Positions 25,794-32,975 of a stretch of 64,000 nt of DNA are shown one piece after another. Every line of letters begins with the position of its first letter. Position 1 is the stretch's first letter. Location: NCBI RefSeq assembly GCF_018860525.1, contig NZ_JAHKPM010000054.1:52928-116927 (forward strand), written 5' to 3'. Under the pieces are notes generated by a model. It ran no database searches. It saw nothing but the letters and a program-made list of their open reading frames with translations, and had not been told where the DNA came from. The translations under genes were made by a program, and so were the position numbers. Source of the DNA: Vibrio hepatarius (lineage in GTDB: Bacteria; Pseudomonadota; Gammaproteobacteria; Enterobacterales; Vibrionaceae).

Positions 25794-25922
25794 CGTTTCC
25801 TCATCTACCTACTGGTAGTTTCTATAAGGTATCCCGACTGGGAGTTTGGGCTTCGTAAATAGCCCTACATAGTAACGAAAGCGGCGTCTAAAGCCAATCT
25901 GAAATACGCATTGAGCTGCAAT

Positions 25923-25951
25923 TTAATACAAGTTTTTGCCTTATAGGCCAA
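25923..25951 (-). promoter_or_regulatory. Candidate sigma-70 promoter of pheST
   Basis: On the minus strand TTGGCC (25951-25946) and TATTAA (25928-25923) are separated by 17 bases, each matching four of six consensus bases. It lies about 130 bases upstream of pheS. The remaining part of this 310-base divergent region has a short hairpin and a 7-codon ORF but no clear attenuator. Confidence 0.35.
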
Positions 25952-26103
25952 GTACTCGCTCTACACTATATACTGCAAGTAGAAAGAATATGTTTTTGTA
26001 GCACGAGTTCATCACCAAGCTGAATATCCGGTTGTACAAAGTAAAAAACTACCTAGAGTTGGCTTAAAGGTTAATGCTCAGAAGTGATAAGAAGGAGTGA
26101 TCA

Positions 26104-27186
26104 ATGCCCAGAACAGCGCTATTGTTAGTTTTGGCCGTATGGATAAGCTTTGCATATAGCCAAGAATACCACACTCAGAAGATTGCATCTGGTCTAAAAG
26201 TACCTTGGGGAATGGCGTTTGTTGACAATGATACATTGCTTGTCGCAGAAAGAAATGGCCATATACTTGCCCTTAATACCAAAACGGGAAACACATCTAA
26301 GTTGATGGAAAACCCACATAATCTGTACGCGGCAGGCCAAGGCGGCTGGATGGACATCGCTGCGTCTCCCTTTGAAAAAAAGAAGTTCTATGTCACGTAT
26401 AGCCAGAAAACTCAAACCGGCTCAGACACGGCATTAGCGAGTTTTCTCTATCAATCTGGAAAACTTTCTCATTTCGAAACGATTTTTACCTCTACTTCCA
26501 AATCAGACACAAGCCGTCATTACGGAAGTCGCTTAGCGTTTAGTAAAGATCATCTGTATATGAGTATTGGCGACAGAGGAGAAAGACCGAACGGACAAGA
26601 TCTGAGCACCCATGCTGGCGCTATTTTACGGCTTAATCCAGATGGCAGCGCCGCAAAGAATAATCCTTTTGTCACTTTGCCAAACGCGCAAAAAGAGTTG
26701 TGGAGCATTGGGCATCGCAACCCACAAGGTTTATTTTATGATGGCGAGTCAGAAATCCTTTGGTCAATTGAGCATGGGCCAAGAGGTGGTGATGAAATAA
26801 ACCTCATCAAAAAAGGCGCTAATTACGGTTGGCCCATTACCTCTCATGGAAAAGAGTATTGGGGCCCAATCAATGTTGCAGATACCACAGAGAAAGAAGG
26901 GATTGAGTCACCTACTAAGGTTTACATACCATCGATTGCTCCTGCAAGCCTATTATTATACCGAGGCAGCAACTATCCAGAGTTAAACGGTAAACTTCTT
27001 GCCCCTGCACTTAAACTAAAGCATATCAATATCGTAACAATAGATGACAGCCAGTCTGCCATTGGAGAAACTCGCATTCTTGAGAGCCTAGATCAACGTA
27101 TTCGGCATGTCATTGTCAGCCCCACAGACGAGCTTATTTTTAGTACCGATAAGGGCAGCATTTATCGCCTAGTCAAAAATCACTAA
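26104..27186 (+). CDS. PQQ-dependent soluble aldose sugar dehydrogenase (YliI/Asd-like)
   Basis: 360 residues. A signal peptide covers about 1-20 (ends A-Y-S-Q). The six-bladed propeller of the soluble glucose/aldose sugar dehydrogenase family is shown by L-K-V-P-W-G-M-A-F, the G-Q-G-G-W-M-D-I segment, and G-H-R-N-P-Q-G-L followed by E-H-G-P-R-G-G-D-E-I-N, the PQQ/active-site His signature. It oxidises aldoses to lactones in the periplasm. AAGGAG just upstream supports the start. The stop overlaps that of the convergent TetR gene by 4 bases. Confidence 0.88.
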   Translation: MPRTALLLVLAVWISFAYSQEYHTQKIASGLKVPWGMAFVDNDTLLVAERNGHILALNTKTGNTSKLMENPHNLYAAGQGGWMDIAASPFEKKKFYVTYSQKTQTGSDTALASFLYQSGKLSHFETIFTSTSKSDTSRHYGSRLAFSKDHLYMSIGDRGERPNGQDLSTHAGAILRLNPDGSAAKNNPFVTLPNAQKELWSIGHRNPQGLFYDGESEILWSIEHGPRGGDEINLIKKGANYGWPITSHGKEYWGPINVADTTEKEGIESPTKVYIPSIAPASLLLYRGSNYPELNGKLLAPALKLKHINIVTIDDSQSAIGETRILESLDQRIRHVIVSPTDELIFSTDKGSIYRLVKNH

Positions 27187-27767
27187 CTTTTAAGGTAATG
27201 AGTTAGTTCTTGCTTTAACTCTCTCAACACGCCGGGTTTAGGTTGGGTATGTGAAAGGGTGCGCATCCCATAAATACCCATTACAACAAACTGGGTCAGT
27301 TGTCCGGCAGACTTATTCTTGTTCACGTACCCAGCAACTTGAGCCTGAGAAATTTTATTTTCAATAGAGCGATGCCAATCCTGTAGCATTGAGCCAATTA
27401 GCTTTTCTACTTCCAAGTCTTGCTGCGCCAATTCACTTAATGACTTTTGCAATAAACAATCTTTTATCGCCTCTTTCTCGCACTCATCTACTACTGAATC
27501 AAGGTAATGATTTAAACCTTCAAAAACGTTAGATTTGGTCTCAAATAAGGCTTCAAATTCGCGAGATTTATCATCACGATATTGCCTTAAAGCTGCTATT
27601 AATAACCCACGTTTGTTATCAAACGCGCAATAAATTGAGCCAGGATGTAATCCTGTTGCGGCTTTTAGGTCCTGCATACTGGTTTTTGAATACCCTTTAC
27701 TTACAAAGGCTTCCATTGCAGAACGTAGCACTGTTTCACGATCAAATTCTGCGCTGCGCATCATCAC
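27183..27767 (-). CDS. TetR family repressor
   Basis: About 192-194 residues. The N-terminal helix-turn-helix covers about 10-55 (A-M-E-A-F-V-S-K-G-Y-S-K-T-S-M-Q-D-L, then G-L-H-P-G-S-I-Y-C-A-F-D-N-K). The ligand domain contains Cys residues (E-C-E-K, D-C-L-L-Q-K-S) that could sense electrophiles, as NemR does. Three consecutive start codons (GTG, ATG, ATG) occur. It is divergent from an old-yellow-enzyme gene with three palindromes between them, so it very likely represses that reductase and itself. Confidence 0.88.
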   Translation of the reverse strand: MMMRSAEFDRETVLRSAMEAFVSKGYSKTSMQDLKAATGLHPGSIYCAFDNKRGLLIAALRQYRDDKSREFEALFETKSNVFEGLNHYLDSVVDECEKEAIKDCLLQKSLSELAQQDLEVEKLIGSMLQDWHRSIENKISQAQVAGYVNKNKSAGQLTQFVVMGIYGMRTLSHTQPKPGVLRELKQELTHYLKS

Positions 27768-27807
27768 TCACATTTAAATTATCAACAACACCCTACTCTA
27801 ACGGATT

Positions 27808-27874
27808 TTGAACACACATTCAAAAAACATGTTGAATGTTCATTCAAATTAGACTAACTTGAATGAACATTCAA
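27808..27874. promoter_or_regulatory. Three TetR-type operator palindromes
   Basis: Perfect palindromes TTGAATGTTCATTCAA (27832-27847) and TTGAATGAACATTCAA (27859-27874), plus the imperfect TTGAACACACATTCAA (27808-27823). Centres are 24 and 27 bases apart. They fill the space between the TetR and reductase starts. Confidence 0.8.
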
Positions 27875-27890
27875 GAATAAAGGGATATCC

Positions 27891-28931
27891 ATGGAACACT
27901 TATTTGACGCTTTTAGGCTTAACGACGCTATTACACTCAATAATCGCATCATCATGGCACCACTTACCCGTTGCATGGCAGATGCCAATCTTGTACCAAC
28001 CGATGACATGGTGAAGTATTATGCTCGCCGCGCAGATACCGGGCTTATCATAAGCGAAGCAACCATCATACGACCGGATGCACAAGGTTATCCCAATACT
28101 CCTGGAATCTATACTCAAGCACAAATCGCTGGCTGGCGAAAAGTCACTGACGCTGTTCACCAAAATGGGGGCAAAATGTTCCTTCAGTTATGGCACACAG
28201 GTCGAGTCGCACATCCACATTTCTATGACGGTGATTATGTGCTTGCACCTTCCGCTATCGGTGTTGAAGGCACAGTTCCACGTATGCGCGAACTCGAATA
28301 CATCACACCAAAGCCCGCAAGCCAAGAAGAGATCCTAAAGCTGGTTAAAGATTATCGTCAGGCAGCCATCAATGCGCTTGAAGCTGGGTTTGATGGCGTA
28401 GAAATCCACGGAGCCAATGGCTATTTAATTGATCAATTCTTACACTTTTCCAGCAATCAGCGCGAGGATGAATTTGGTGGAAATGCCGAAAATATGGCTC
28501 GATTTGCCTTGCAAGTGGTTGACGCTGTATCCGAAGCGATTGGTTCACAAAGAACCGCGCTTCGTCTCTCACCTGGGGCGTATTTTAATATGGAATCTGA
28601 CCCAAGGGACAAACAGGTTTTTGACTACTTACTACAAGCTTTAGAAAGCAGAAAATTATGCTATCTGCATGTTGGCATATTCGACGATAATATGACTTTT
28701 GATTACTTAGGTGGCAAGGTGTCTGACTATATGCGTGCTCATTATAGCAATACCTTGATGGGGGTTGGTGGCTTTACGCCTAAAACTGGCAATGCCGCTT
28801 TAGTCGCCGGACAATTTGATTTATTAGCCATAGGTCGCCCATTAATTGCTAACCCAGACTATGTTGCTAAAGTTAAGGCCGGCGAAGTACTCATAGACTA
28901 CTCAGATGACATGCTTGCACAGCTTGTGTAA
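27891..28931 (+). CDS. Old yellow enzyme family alkene/N-ethylmaleimide reductase
   Basis: 346-residue FMN-dependent TIM-barrel ene-reductase. Seen: N-R-I-I-M-A-P-L-T-R-C at the N terminus, Q-L-W-H-T-G-R near residue 100, the F-D-G-V-E-I-H-G-A-N-G-Y-L-I-D-Q-F segment containing the substrate-binding His-Ala-Asn of this branch, and the C-terminal flavin loop G-R-P-L-I-A-N-P. It reduces activated C=C bonds or nitro groups with NAD(P)H in the cytosol. Divergent from the TetR gene, with which it forms a nemRA-like electrophile-response pair. AGGGATATCC precedes the ATG. Confidence 0.92.
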   Translation: MEHLFDAFRLNDAITLNNRIIMAPLTRCMADANLVPTDDMVKYYARRADTGLIISEATIIRPDAQGYPNTPGIYTQAQIAGWRKVTDAVHQNGGKMFLQLWHTGRVAHPHFYDGDYVLAPSAIGVEGTVPRMRELEYITPKPASQEEILKLVKDYRQAAINALEAGFDGVEIHGANGYLIDQFLHFSSNQREDEFGGNAENMARFALQVVDAVSEAIGSQRTALRLSPGAYFNMESDPRDKQVFDYLLQALESRKLCYLHVGIFDDNMTFDYLGGKVSDYMRAHYSNTLMGVGGFTPKTGNAALVAGQFDLLAIGRPLIANPDYVAKVKAGEVLIDYSDDMLAQLV

Positions 28932-28958
28932 CTAGAGACTAAAGTAATACAATTTGAA

Positions 28959-28981
28959 CCCCCCAAAAAGCTTTGGGGGGG
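28959..28981. terminator. Hairpin after the alkene reductase gene
   Basis: CCCCCCAAA and TTTGGGGGG form a 9-bp stem with a 4-base loop, 28 bases after the stop. No T run follows on the plus strand, so its strength is uncertain. Confidence 0.5.
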
Positions 28982-29032
28982 AAGTATCAAAACATGGACT
29001 ATGCTAAATGCTTAGTACAAAAATAAAGGGAA

Positions 29033-29587
29033 CTAATTTTCCTCTATTTCTCTTATTAAGCTCTCAGCCTCACTTATGATTTCTTCTATACTTTGCAAGT
29101 TTCCTTCTAACTCTCCTAATTCTTCTGCCAGCATTTCTTTGTCCAAAGATTGCACTTTCCGGCGTATAATCTCCGTACCTAATATGTCATGCTGCTTAAA
29201 TAGTTTAACAGTCATATCCATTTCTCTTTCATTAAGTACATTGGTGTTTATATCATTTAAAAGTCCACTATTCTCAATAGATTCAGAAATTGCTGAAAAT
29301 TCACTGGATAACTCTTTATCTGAAAGTAATCTTGCTAGTTTGGCATCGATATAAGAACTTTGTAGCTGATTAATTAATTGGTTTGAGTTCTCTGTTTGAT
29401 CTTTATTTAGAGAAGTTGCAGCAGAATAAACCGAGGTTTTATCTAACTGAGAATCGATAGTACTTCTTTTCGTACCATCAACCAACAATTGTTCTTGCTG
29501 CTTAACATCAATAAATAACCACTGATAGCTCCAGCCTGCTACGCATAAAAAAATAATAATTAGGACGATACCTAAAGCTCTAATCAC
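29033..29587 (-). CDS. Single-span membrane protein coupled to the 553-aa exported protein
   Basis: 184 residues. An N-terminal hydrophobic segment (about 3-25) serves as a membrane anchor, followed by a periplasmic part that is nearly all helical and rich in Glu, Gln, Leu and Ser, likely a coiled coil at about 135-180. The start is a GTG that overlaps the upstream TGA in GTGA, a strong sign of translational coupling. No family recognised. A scaffold or chaperone role for its partner is only an inference. Confidence 0.6.
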   Translation of the reverse strand: MIRALGIVLIIIFLCVAGWSYQWLFIDVKQQEQLLVDGTKRSTIDSQLDKTSVYSAATSLNKDQTENSNQLINQLQSSYIDAKLARLLSDKELSSEFSAISESIENSGLLNDINTNVLNEREMDMTVKLFKQHDILGTEIIRRKVQSLDKEMLAEELGELEGNLQSIEEIISEAESLIREIEEN

Positions 29588-31245
29588 TGTGCAATCTCAA
29601 ATGAAATCAGTTTACTTTGGGGAAGCATATATGAGCTCGCTATACTTTCTGAATAAGTAGCGTCTGTATTATCCCAAAAGTAGCGATCTCTAGCTGAAAA
29701 AGTGTCTTCTTCTTGTTGACTGAATCTACTCCATACGAAGTGAACGCCTTGATGACCTGATACTGTTTCATAGCCTGTATCAATTGAAGGCAATTCTGCA
29801 CCCGAAGCAACTCCAAAGGTTGAATATGGTGGAATTGGTATTCTTTTGCCCAAATTATCCATATAACTAAGAGCGGTGCGTTCAAGAACGGAGCGTGCAA
29901 CTTTAAACTGAACATCTTCAGGCACAGCGCTATCAAAATTAATGCTAATAAGGCTATTTAAGTCACTGATACTGTTGGCAGTTGCCCAAGGCTTTAACCA
30001 GACACTGTAGTCACTTGACTGTTTAATTTCAGTAGCGTCAATTAAGGCTTTTTTATTGACGTGAGCGGTATAACCTGAAGAAACATCAACCCCATATTGA
30101 AAATATAAAGATGGCTTAATGACTTTGACCATTTGATTCAGACTAGAGTCATTGTCTAAGTTACACGCACTAATTGCATTCACCTTAAAGCCCACCTTAA
30201 CAATATCATTGGTGGGTACTGATGACAATATATTGCCAGCTGACCATGGGTCCTCTGGGGATATCTGCTGCTTGCCTATTGTATTAAATCCAGGAGTCGG
30301 CTGACCTTGGCCCACTATGTATGTCTCTACTACAGGAAGCAGATTCTGCGCATCAATGCTCAACACCGAGGAGTTAAATAAAGATAGCGTTGAAGCATCC
30401 ACTTTTGTTGCAGGCATTTTTTCCCAATTCAACCCTAGATGTGAATATTTTTCAGCTAACTCTTCGACTAATGCTTGATGCTCCAAGTCAAAAGTAAACA
30501 ATGCATCACCTGCCTCAGTATAAGAGTACTTAGCAAGCATTTGCATTAAATCACCTTTGACGGATTTCATATTTTCCAAGCGTGCACTCTGTCCGTATTC
30601 TAGTAATGCTAACCACTCTTCTGCACTCAAGATTGATCTTTCCGCGCTTTTGATAATCGCTTTAGGTATCCTATATTCTTTGTTAGCTTCACTTACCTCT
30701 TGTGCCGCGACAGTGAGATCACTTCTAACTCTATCGACCTCTTCCTGTTCAAAGCTACATTCAGTAGATGCCTTTTTACAGTCAGAAAGTTCTTGACTAA
30801 CCTCTATATATTCCTCCCCTAAAACATCTAAATAAAATTTTGCTTGTTCATACTTCTCTATTTCATTTGCATATTGCTCTCTTACTGAGTTGATCTTAAG
30901 CCTCAATTCATGAATTCTATTAATAAGATCTAATTTTTTCTGTATGTATTCGCCAAAGTTTTTATAAAATTCCAATAATTCATTATCGACACGCTCAATT
31001 GCTTCAACAGTTGAGCGATAGTGACCACAAATATTTCTACCATAGCTGTTAGGAGTAAAAGACCCTTCTTTTATAGTTCCATTAGCTTGGGGCACAACAT
31101 ATGCGGTTGAACAACTTTGGTCAAAATATAATTGATTATTTTCAAATGGAATATTTATATTTTTACATCGATTTATATTAGGAGTAGATAAAACAGACCA
31201 GCTTGGAATAATGAGCCCTGCTAACATAAAATGTCTATATTTCAT
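29584..31245 (-). CDS. Unknown exported 553-aa coiled-coil protein
   Basis: A likely signal peptide covers about 1-21 (W-S-V-L-S-T). Mature protein: a Cys-containing N-terminal part (about 25-75), a long heptad-rich region (about 80-205) with another Cys pair, L-S-A-E-E-W-L-A-L-L-E-Y at about 212-223, then a mixed alpha/beta C-terminal half (about 280-553). The E-E-W motif after L-S resembles the opening of the toxin-like proteins at 16-22 kb, but the match is short and could be chance. It is coupled to the downstream membrane protein gene. I do not recognise the family. AT-rich and next to the tRNA operon's 3' end, so possibly acquired. Confidence 0.6.
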   Translation of the reverse strand: MKYRHFMLAGLIIPSWSVLSTPNINRCKNINIPFENNQLYFDQSCSTAYVVPQANGTIKEGSFTPNSYGRNICGHYRSTVEAIERVDNELLEFYKNFGEYIQKKLDLINRIHELRLKINSVREQYANEIEKYEQAKFYLDVLGEEYIEVSQELSDCKKASTECSFEQEEVDRVRSDLTVAAQEVSEANKEYRIPKAIIKSAERSILSAEEWLALLEYGQSARLENMKSVKGDLMQMLAKYSYTEAGDALFTFDLEHQALVEELAEKYSHLGLNWEKMPATKVDASTLSLFNSSVLSIDAQNLLPVVETYIVGQGQPTPGFNTIGKQQISPEDPWSAGNILSSVPTNDIVKVGFKVNAISACNLDNDSSLNQMVKVIKPSLYFQYGVDVSSGYTAHVNKKALIDATEIKQSSDYSVWLKPWATANSISDLNSLISINFDSAVPEDVQFKVARSVLERTALSYMDNLGKRIPIPPYSTFGVASGAELPSIDTGYETVSGHQGVHFVWSRFSQQEEDTFSARDRYFWDNTDATYSESIASSYMLPQSKLISFEIAQ

Positions 31246-31680
31246 TTATTGCCCTATTTATATTGAAAAATATTGAGAATTTCTCATCATTAAGAAATTA
31301 TGCTAAGTACGAACATTAGATTATATGCTCCCCTCTAGTAAAAATAGTGGAACCATATAAAACAATTCATCATGGCTACTTTAGGCAAAGTTTATATTTA
31401 CATCAATTATAATTTTTATTTAAAACTCACACATATAGATACAAATGATGACAATAAGAACAGTAAGGAAAATATGAGATTATTTGGTTTTTTTTAAACT
31501 AAAGGAAAATTTAGTTGTAATATCATTTATTAAAATGCTATAGAGGAAAAGGTATAAGGAGAGCACGGTCAACAAGAATTATCAATATTCACTTAATCGC
31601 TAAGATAGAGAAATACGGGCACCACTACCCTCAAAAATCATTATGTAAATAATGATAGGCGATAAACTCCAAAATAAAAA
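31246..31680. other. AT-rich gene-free stretch next to the tRNA operon
   Basis: About 435 bases without a plausible gene. It holds a perfect 8-bp hairpin (31637-31656, loop GTAA) and must contain the promoter of the 553-aa gene. No tRNA 3'-end duplicate (attachment site) was seen. Confidence 0.5.
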
Positions 31681-31701
31681 AAACCGCCTTTTAGGCGGTT
31701 T
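31681..31701 (-). terminator. Terminator of the tRNA operon
   Basis: AAACCGCC (31681-31688) pairs with GGCGGTTT (31694-31701), with A/T runs on both sides. It follows the last tRNA-Gly on the minus strand and may work in both directions. Confidence 0.85.
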
Positions 31702-31709
31702 TTTATTTT

Positions 31710-31785
31710 TGGAGCGACACATGAGGTTCGAACTCATGACCTCAACCTTGGCAAGGTTGCGCTCTACCAACTGAGCTAGTGTCGC
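31710..31785 (-). tRNA. tRNA-Gly (GCC), copy 2
   Basis: 76 bases including the encoded CCA. The 7-bp acceptor stem GCGACAC/GTGTCGC, D arm, TTCGAAC T loop and anticodon loop TTGCCAA (anticodon GCC) are all present. It is identical to the copy at 31956-32031. Confidence 0.97.
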
Positions 31786-31798
31786 GTATTTGGTTAGA

Positions 31799-31885
31799 TG
31801 GTGCCCCGGGCCGGACTTGAACCGGCACAGCGCGAACGCCGAGGGATTTTAAATCCCTTGTGTCTACCAATTCCACCACCAGGGC
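31799..31885 (-). tRNA. tRNA-Leu (TAA)
   Basis: 87 bases including CCA, with a long variable arm typical of class II tRNAs. The anticodon loop TTTAAAA gives anticodon TAA. The acceptor GCCCTGG/CCGGGGC contains one T-G pair. The order resembles the E. coli glyW-cysT-leuZ operon. Confidence 0.96.
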
Positions 31886-31955
31886 ACGCAAATCTAAAAC
31901 TTGCGATGGAGACACCATCTTGATAATGATTGTTGGTCATCACTATCATAAAATT

Positions 31956-32031
31956 TGGAGCGACACATGAGGTTCGAACTCATGACCTCAACCTTGGCAA
32001 GGTTGCGCTCTACCAACTGAGCTAGTGTCGC
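31956..32031 (-). tRNA. tRNA-Gly (GCC), copy 1
   Basis: 76 bases including CCA, identical to the copy at 31710-31785. The anticodon loop TTGCCAA gives GCC. It lies 3 bases after tRNA-Cys in the same transcript. Confidence 0.97.
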
Positions 32032-32034
32032 AAA

Positions 32035-32108
32035 TGGAGGCGCGTCCCGGAGTCGAACCGAGGTCCACGGATTTGCAATCCGCTGCATAGCCACTCTGCC
32101 AACGCGCC
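32035..32108 (-). tRNA. tRNA-Cys (GCA)
   Basis: 74 bases including CCA. The acceptor stem is GGCGCGT/ACGCGCC, and anticodon GCA lies in a TTGCAAA loop. It is the first tRNA of the Cys-Gly-Leu-Gly operon. Confidence 0.96.
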
Positions 32109-32163
32109 TTTGTAACTCCAATCGATTCGCTTTTTTGTTGCGTTCCTCTTGGGTACGGGATGC

Positions 32164-32191
32164 ATTTTACGGATTCGAACTAATGAGTCAA
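32164..32191 (-). promoter_or_regulatory. Promoter of the tRNA operon
   Basis: On the minus strand TTGACT (32191-32186) and TAAAAT (32169-32164) are 16 bases apart, followed by a GC-rich discriminator (GCATCCCG) as in stringently controlled stable-RNA promoters. A second TATAAT lies at 32229-32224. Confidence 0.75.
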
Positions 32192-32319
32192 CACTATTTT
32201 TTATTTTTTGAATCGTTTGACTAATTATACGCCAAAAAGGGCTAATTTGATTAATAAAGTCGCACAAATTCTTTGAATTTAGCTAAGTTAGCTGTTGTAA
32301 AGTCGATGCGATAACAAAA

Positions 32320-32339
32320 AAACGGGCATAAGCCCGTTT
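32320..32339 (-). terminator. Terminator at the end of pgsA
   Basis: AAACGGGC (320-327 of this kilobase) pairs with GCCCGTTT across ATAA, with a run of T on the minus strand. It begins two bases after the pgsA stop and separates pgsA from the tRNA promoter. Confidence 0.8.
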
Positions 32340-32340
32340 T

Positions 32341-32898
32341 TCAGTGGTGTTCCTCATTGAGGAGGTCATCTTTGGCAGCTACTAGGTACTGGGCCATCGA
32401 CCAATATGTCAGAAAAGTCGCCACATAGAGGCTGATATAACCTAGCCAAACCATCCAATCGTCATAACGCCAGATAAGCACCCACAGTGCAAACATCTGA
32501 CTGAGCGTTTTGACCTTACCAACCCAAGAAACGGCAACGCTCGCGCGTTTACCAATTTCAGCCATCCACTCACGTAGAGCCGAAATAATAATTTCACGGG
32601 CAATCATAGTAACCGCAGGAATGGTTACCCAAATACTATGATAGTGATCAGTAATCAAAATCAATGCACTTGCCACTAAAACTTTATCAGCCACTGGATC
32701 AATAAAAGCACCAAAACGAGACATTTGGCCCAATTTACGCGCCAACATCCCATCCAGCCAATCGGTAAAGCCTGCAACCCAAAAAACCATCGCAGCGGCA
32801 AAAGGGGACCAGCTATAGGGAAGATAATACACCACAACAAACACTGGTATCAGAAGAAGTCGTAGTAATGATAAAATATTAGGGATAGTTAAACGCAT
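32341..32898 (-). CDS. pgsA: CDP-diacylglycerol-glycerol-3-phosphate 3-phosphatidyltransferase
   Basis: About 185 residues from the ATG at 32898; an in-frame extension of 17 codons upstream is unlike the family. Opens N-I-L-S-L-L-R-L-L-L-I-P, with the CDP-alcohol phosphotransferase motif D-G-x2-A-R-x8-G-x3-D-x3-D clearly present (D-W-L-D-G-M-L-A-R, then G-A-F-I-D-P-V-A-D) and about four to five membrane segments. It makes phosphatidylglycerophosphate in the inner membrane, the first committed step to phosphatidylglycerol. It follows uvrC, as in many gammaproteobacteria. Confidence 0.96.
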   Translation of the reverse strand: MRLTIPNILSLLRLLLIPVFVVVYYLPYSWSPFAAAMVFWVAGFTDWLDGMLARKLGQMSRFGAFIDPVADKVLVASALILITDHYHSIWVTIPAVTMIAREIIISALREWMAEIGKRASVAVSWVGKVKTLSQMFALWVLIWRYDDWMVWLGYISLYVATFLTYWSMAQYLVAAKDDLLNEEHH

Positions 32899-32975
32899 AT
32901 TTATTGAGGCTCTTATCGTTTGCGTATTGCTCTGTTCACTGCTTAACAACAGGGCCCTATGGTGCGGGATTTTTC

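Noticed and set aside
25794..26103. pheM-like leader peptide and attenuator before pheS
   Set aside because: The only short ORF lacks Phe codons, and no terminator hairpin with a T run is present.
31246..31709. Prophage or island attachment site at the tRNA-Gly 3' end
   Set aside because: No duplicated tRNA 3' segment beyond the two complete tRNA-Gly genes and no integrase gene nearby.
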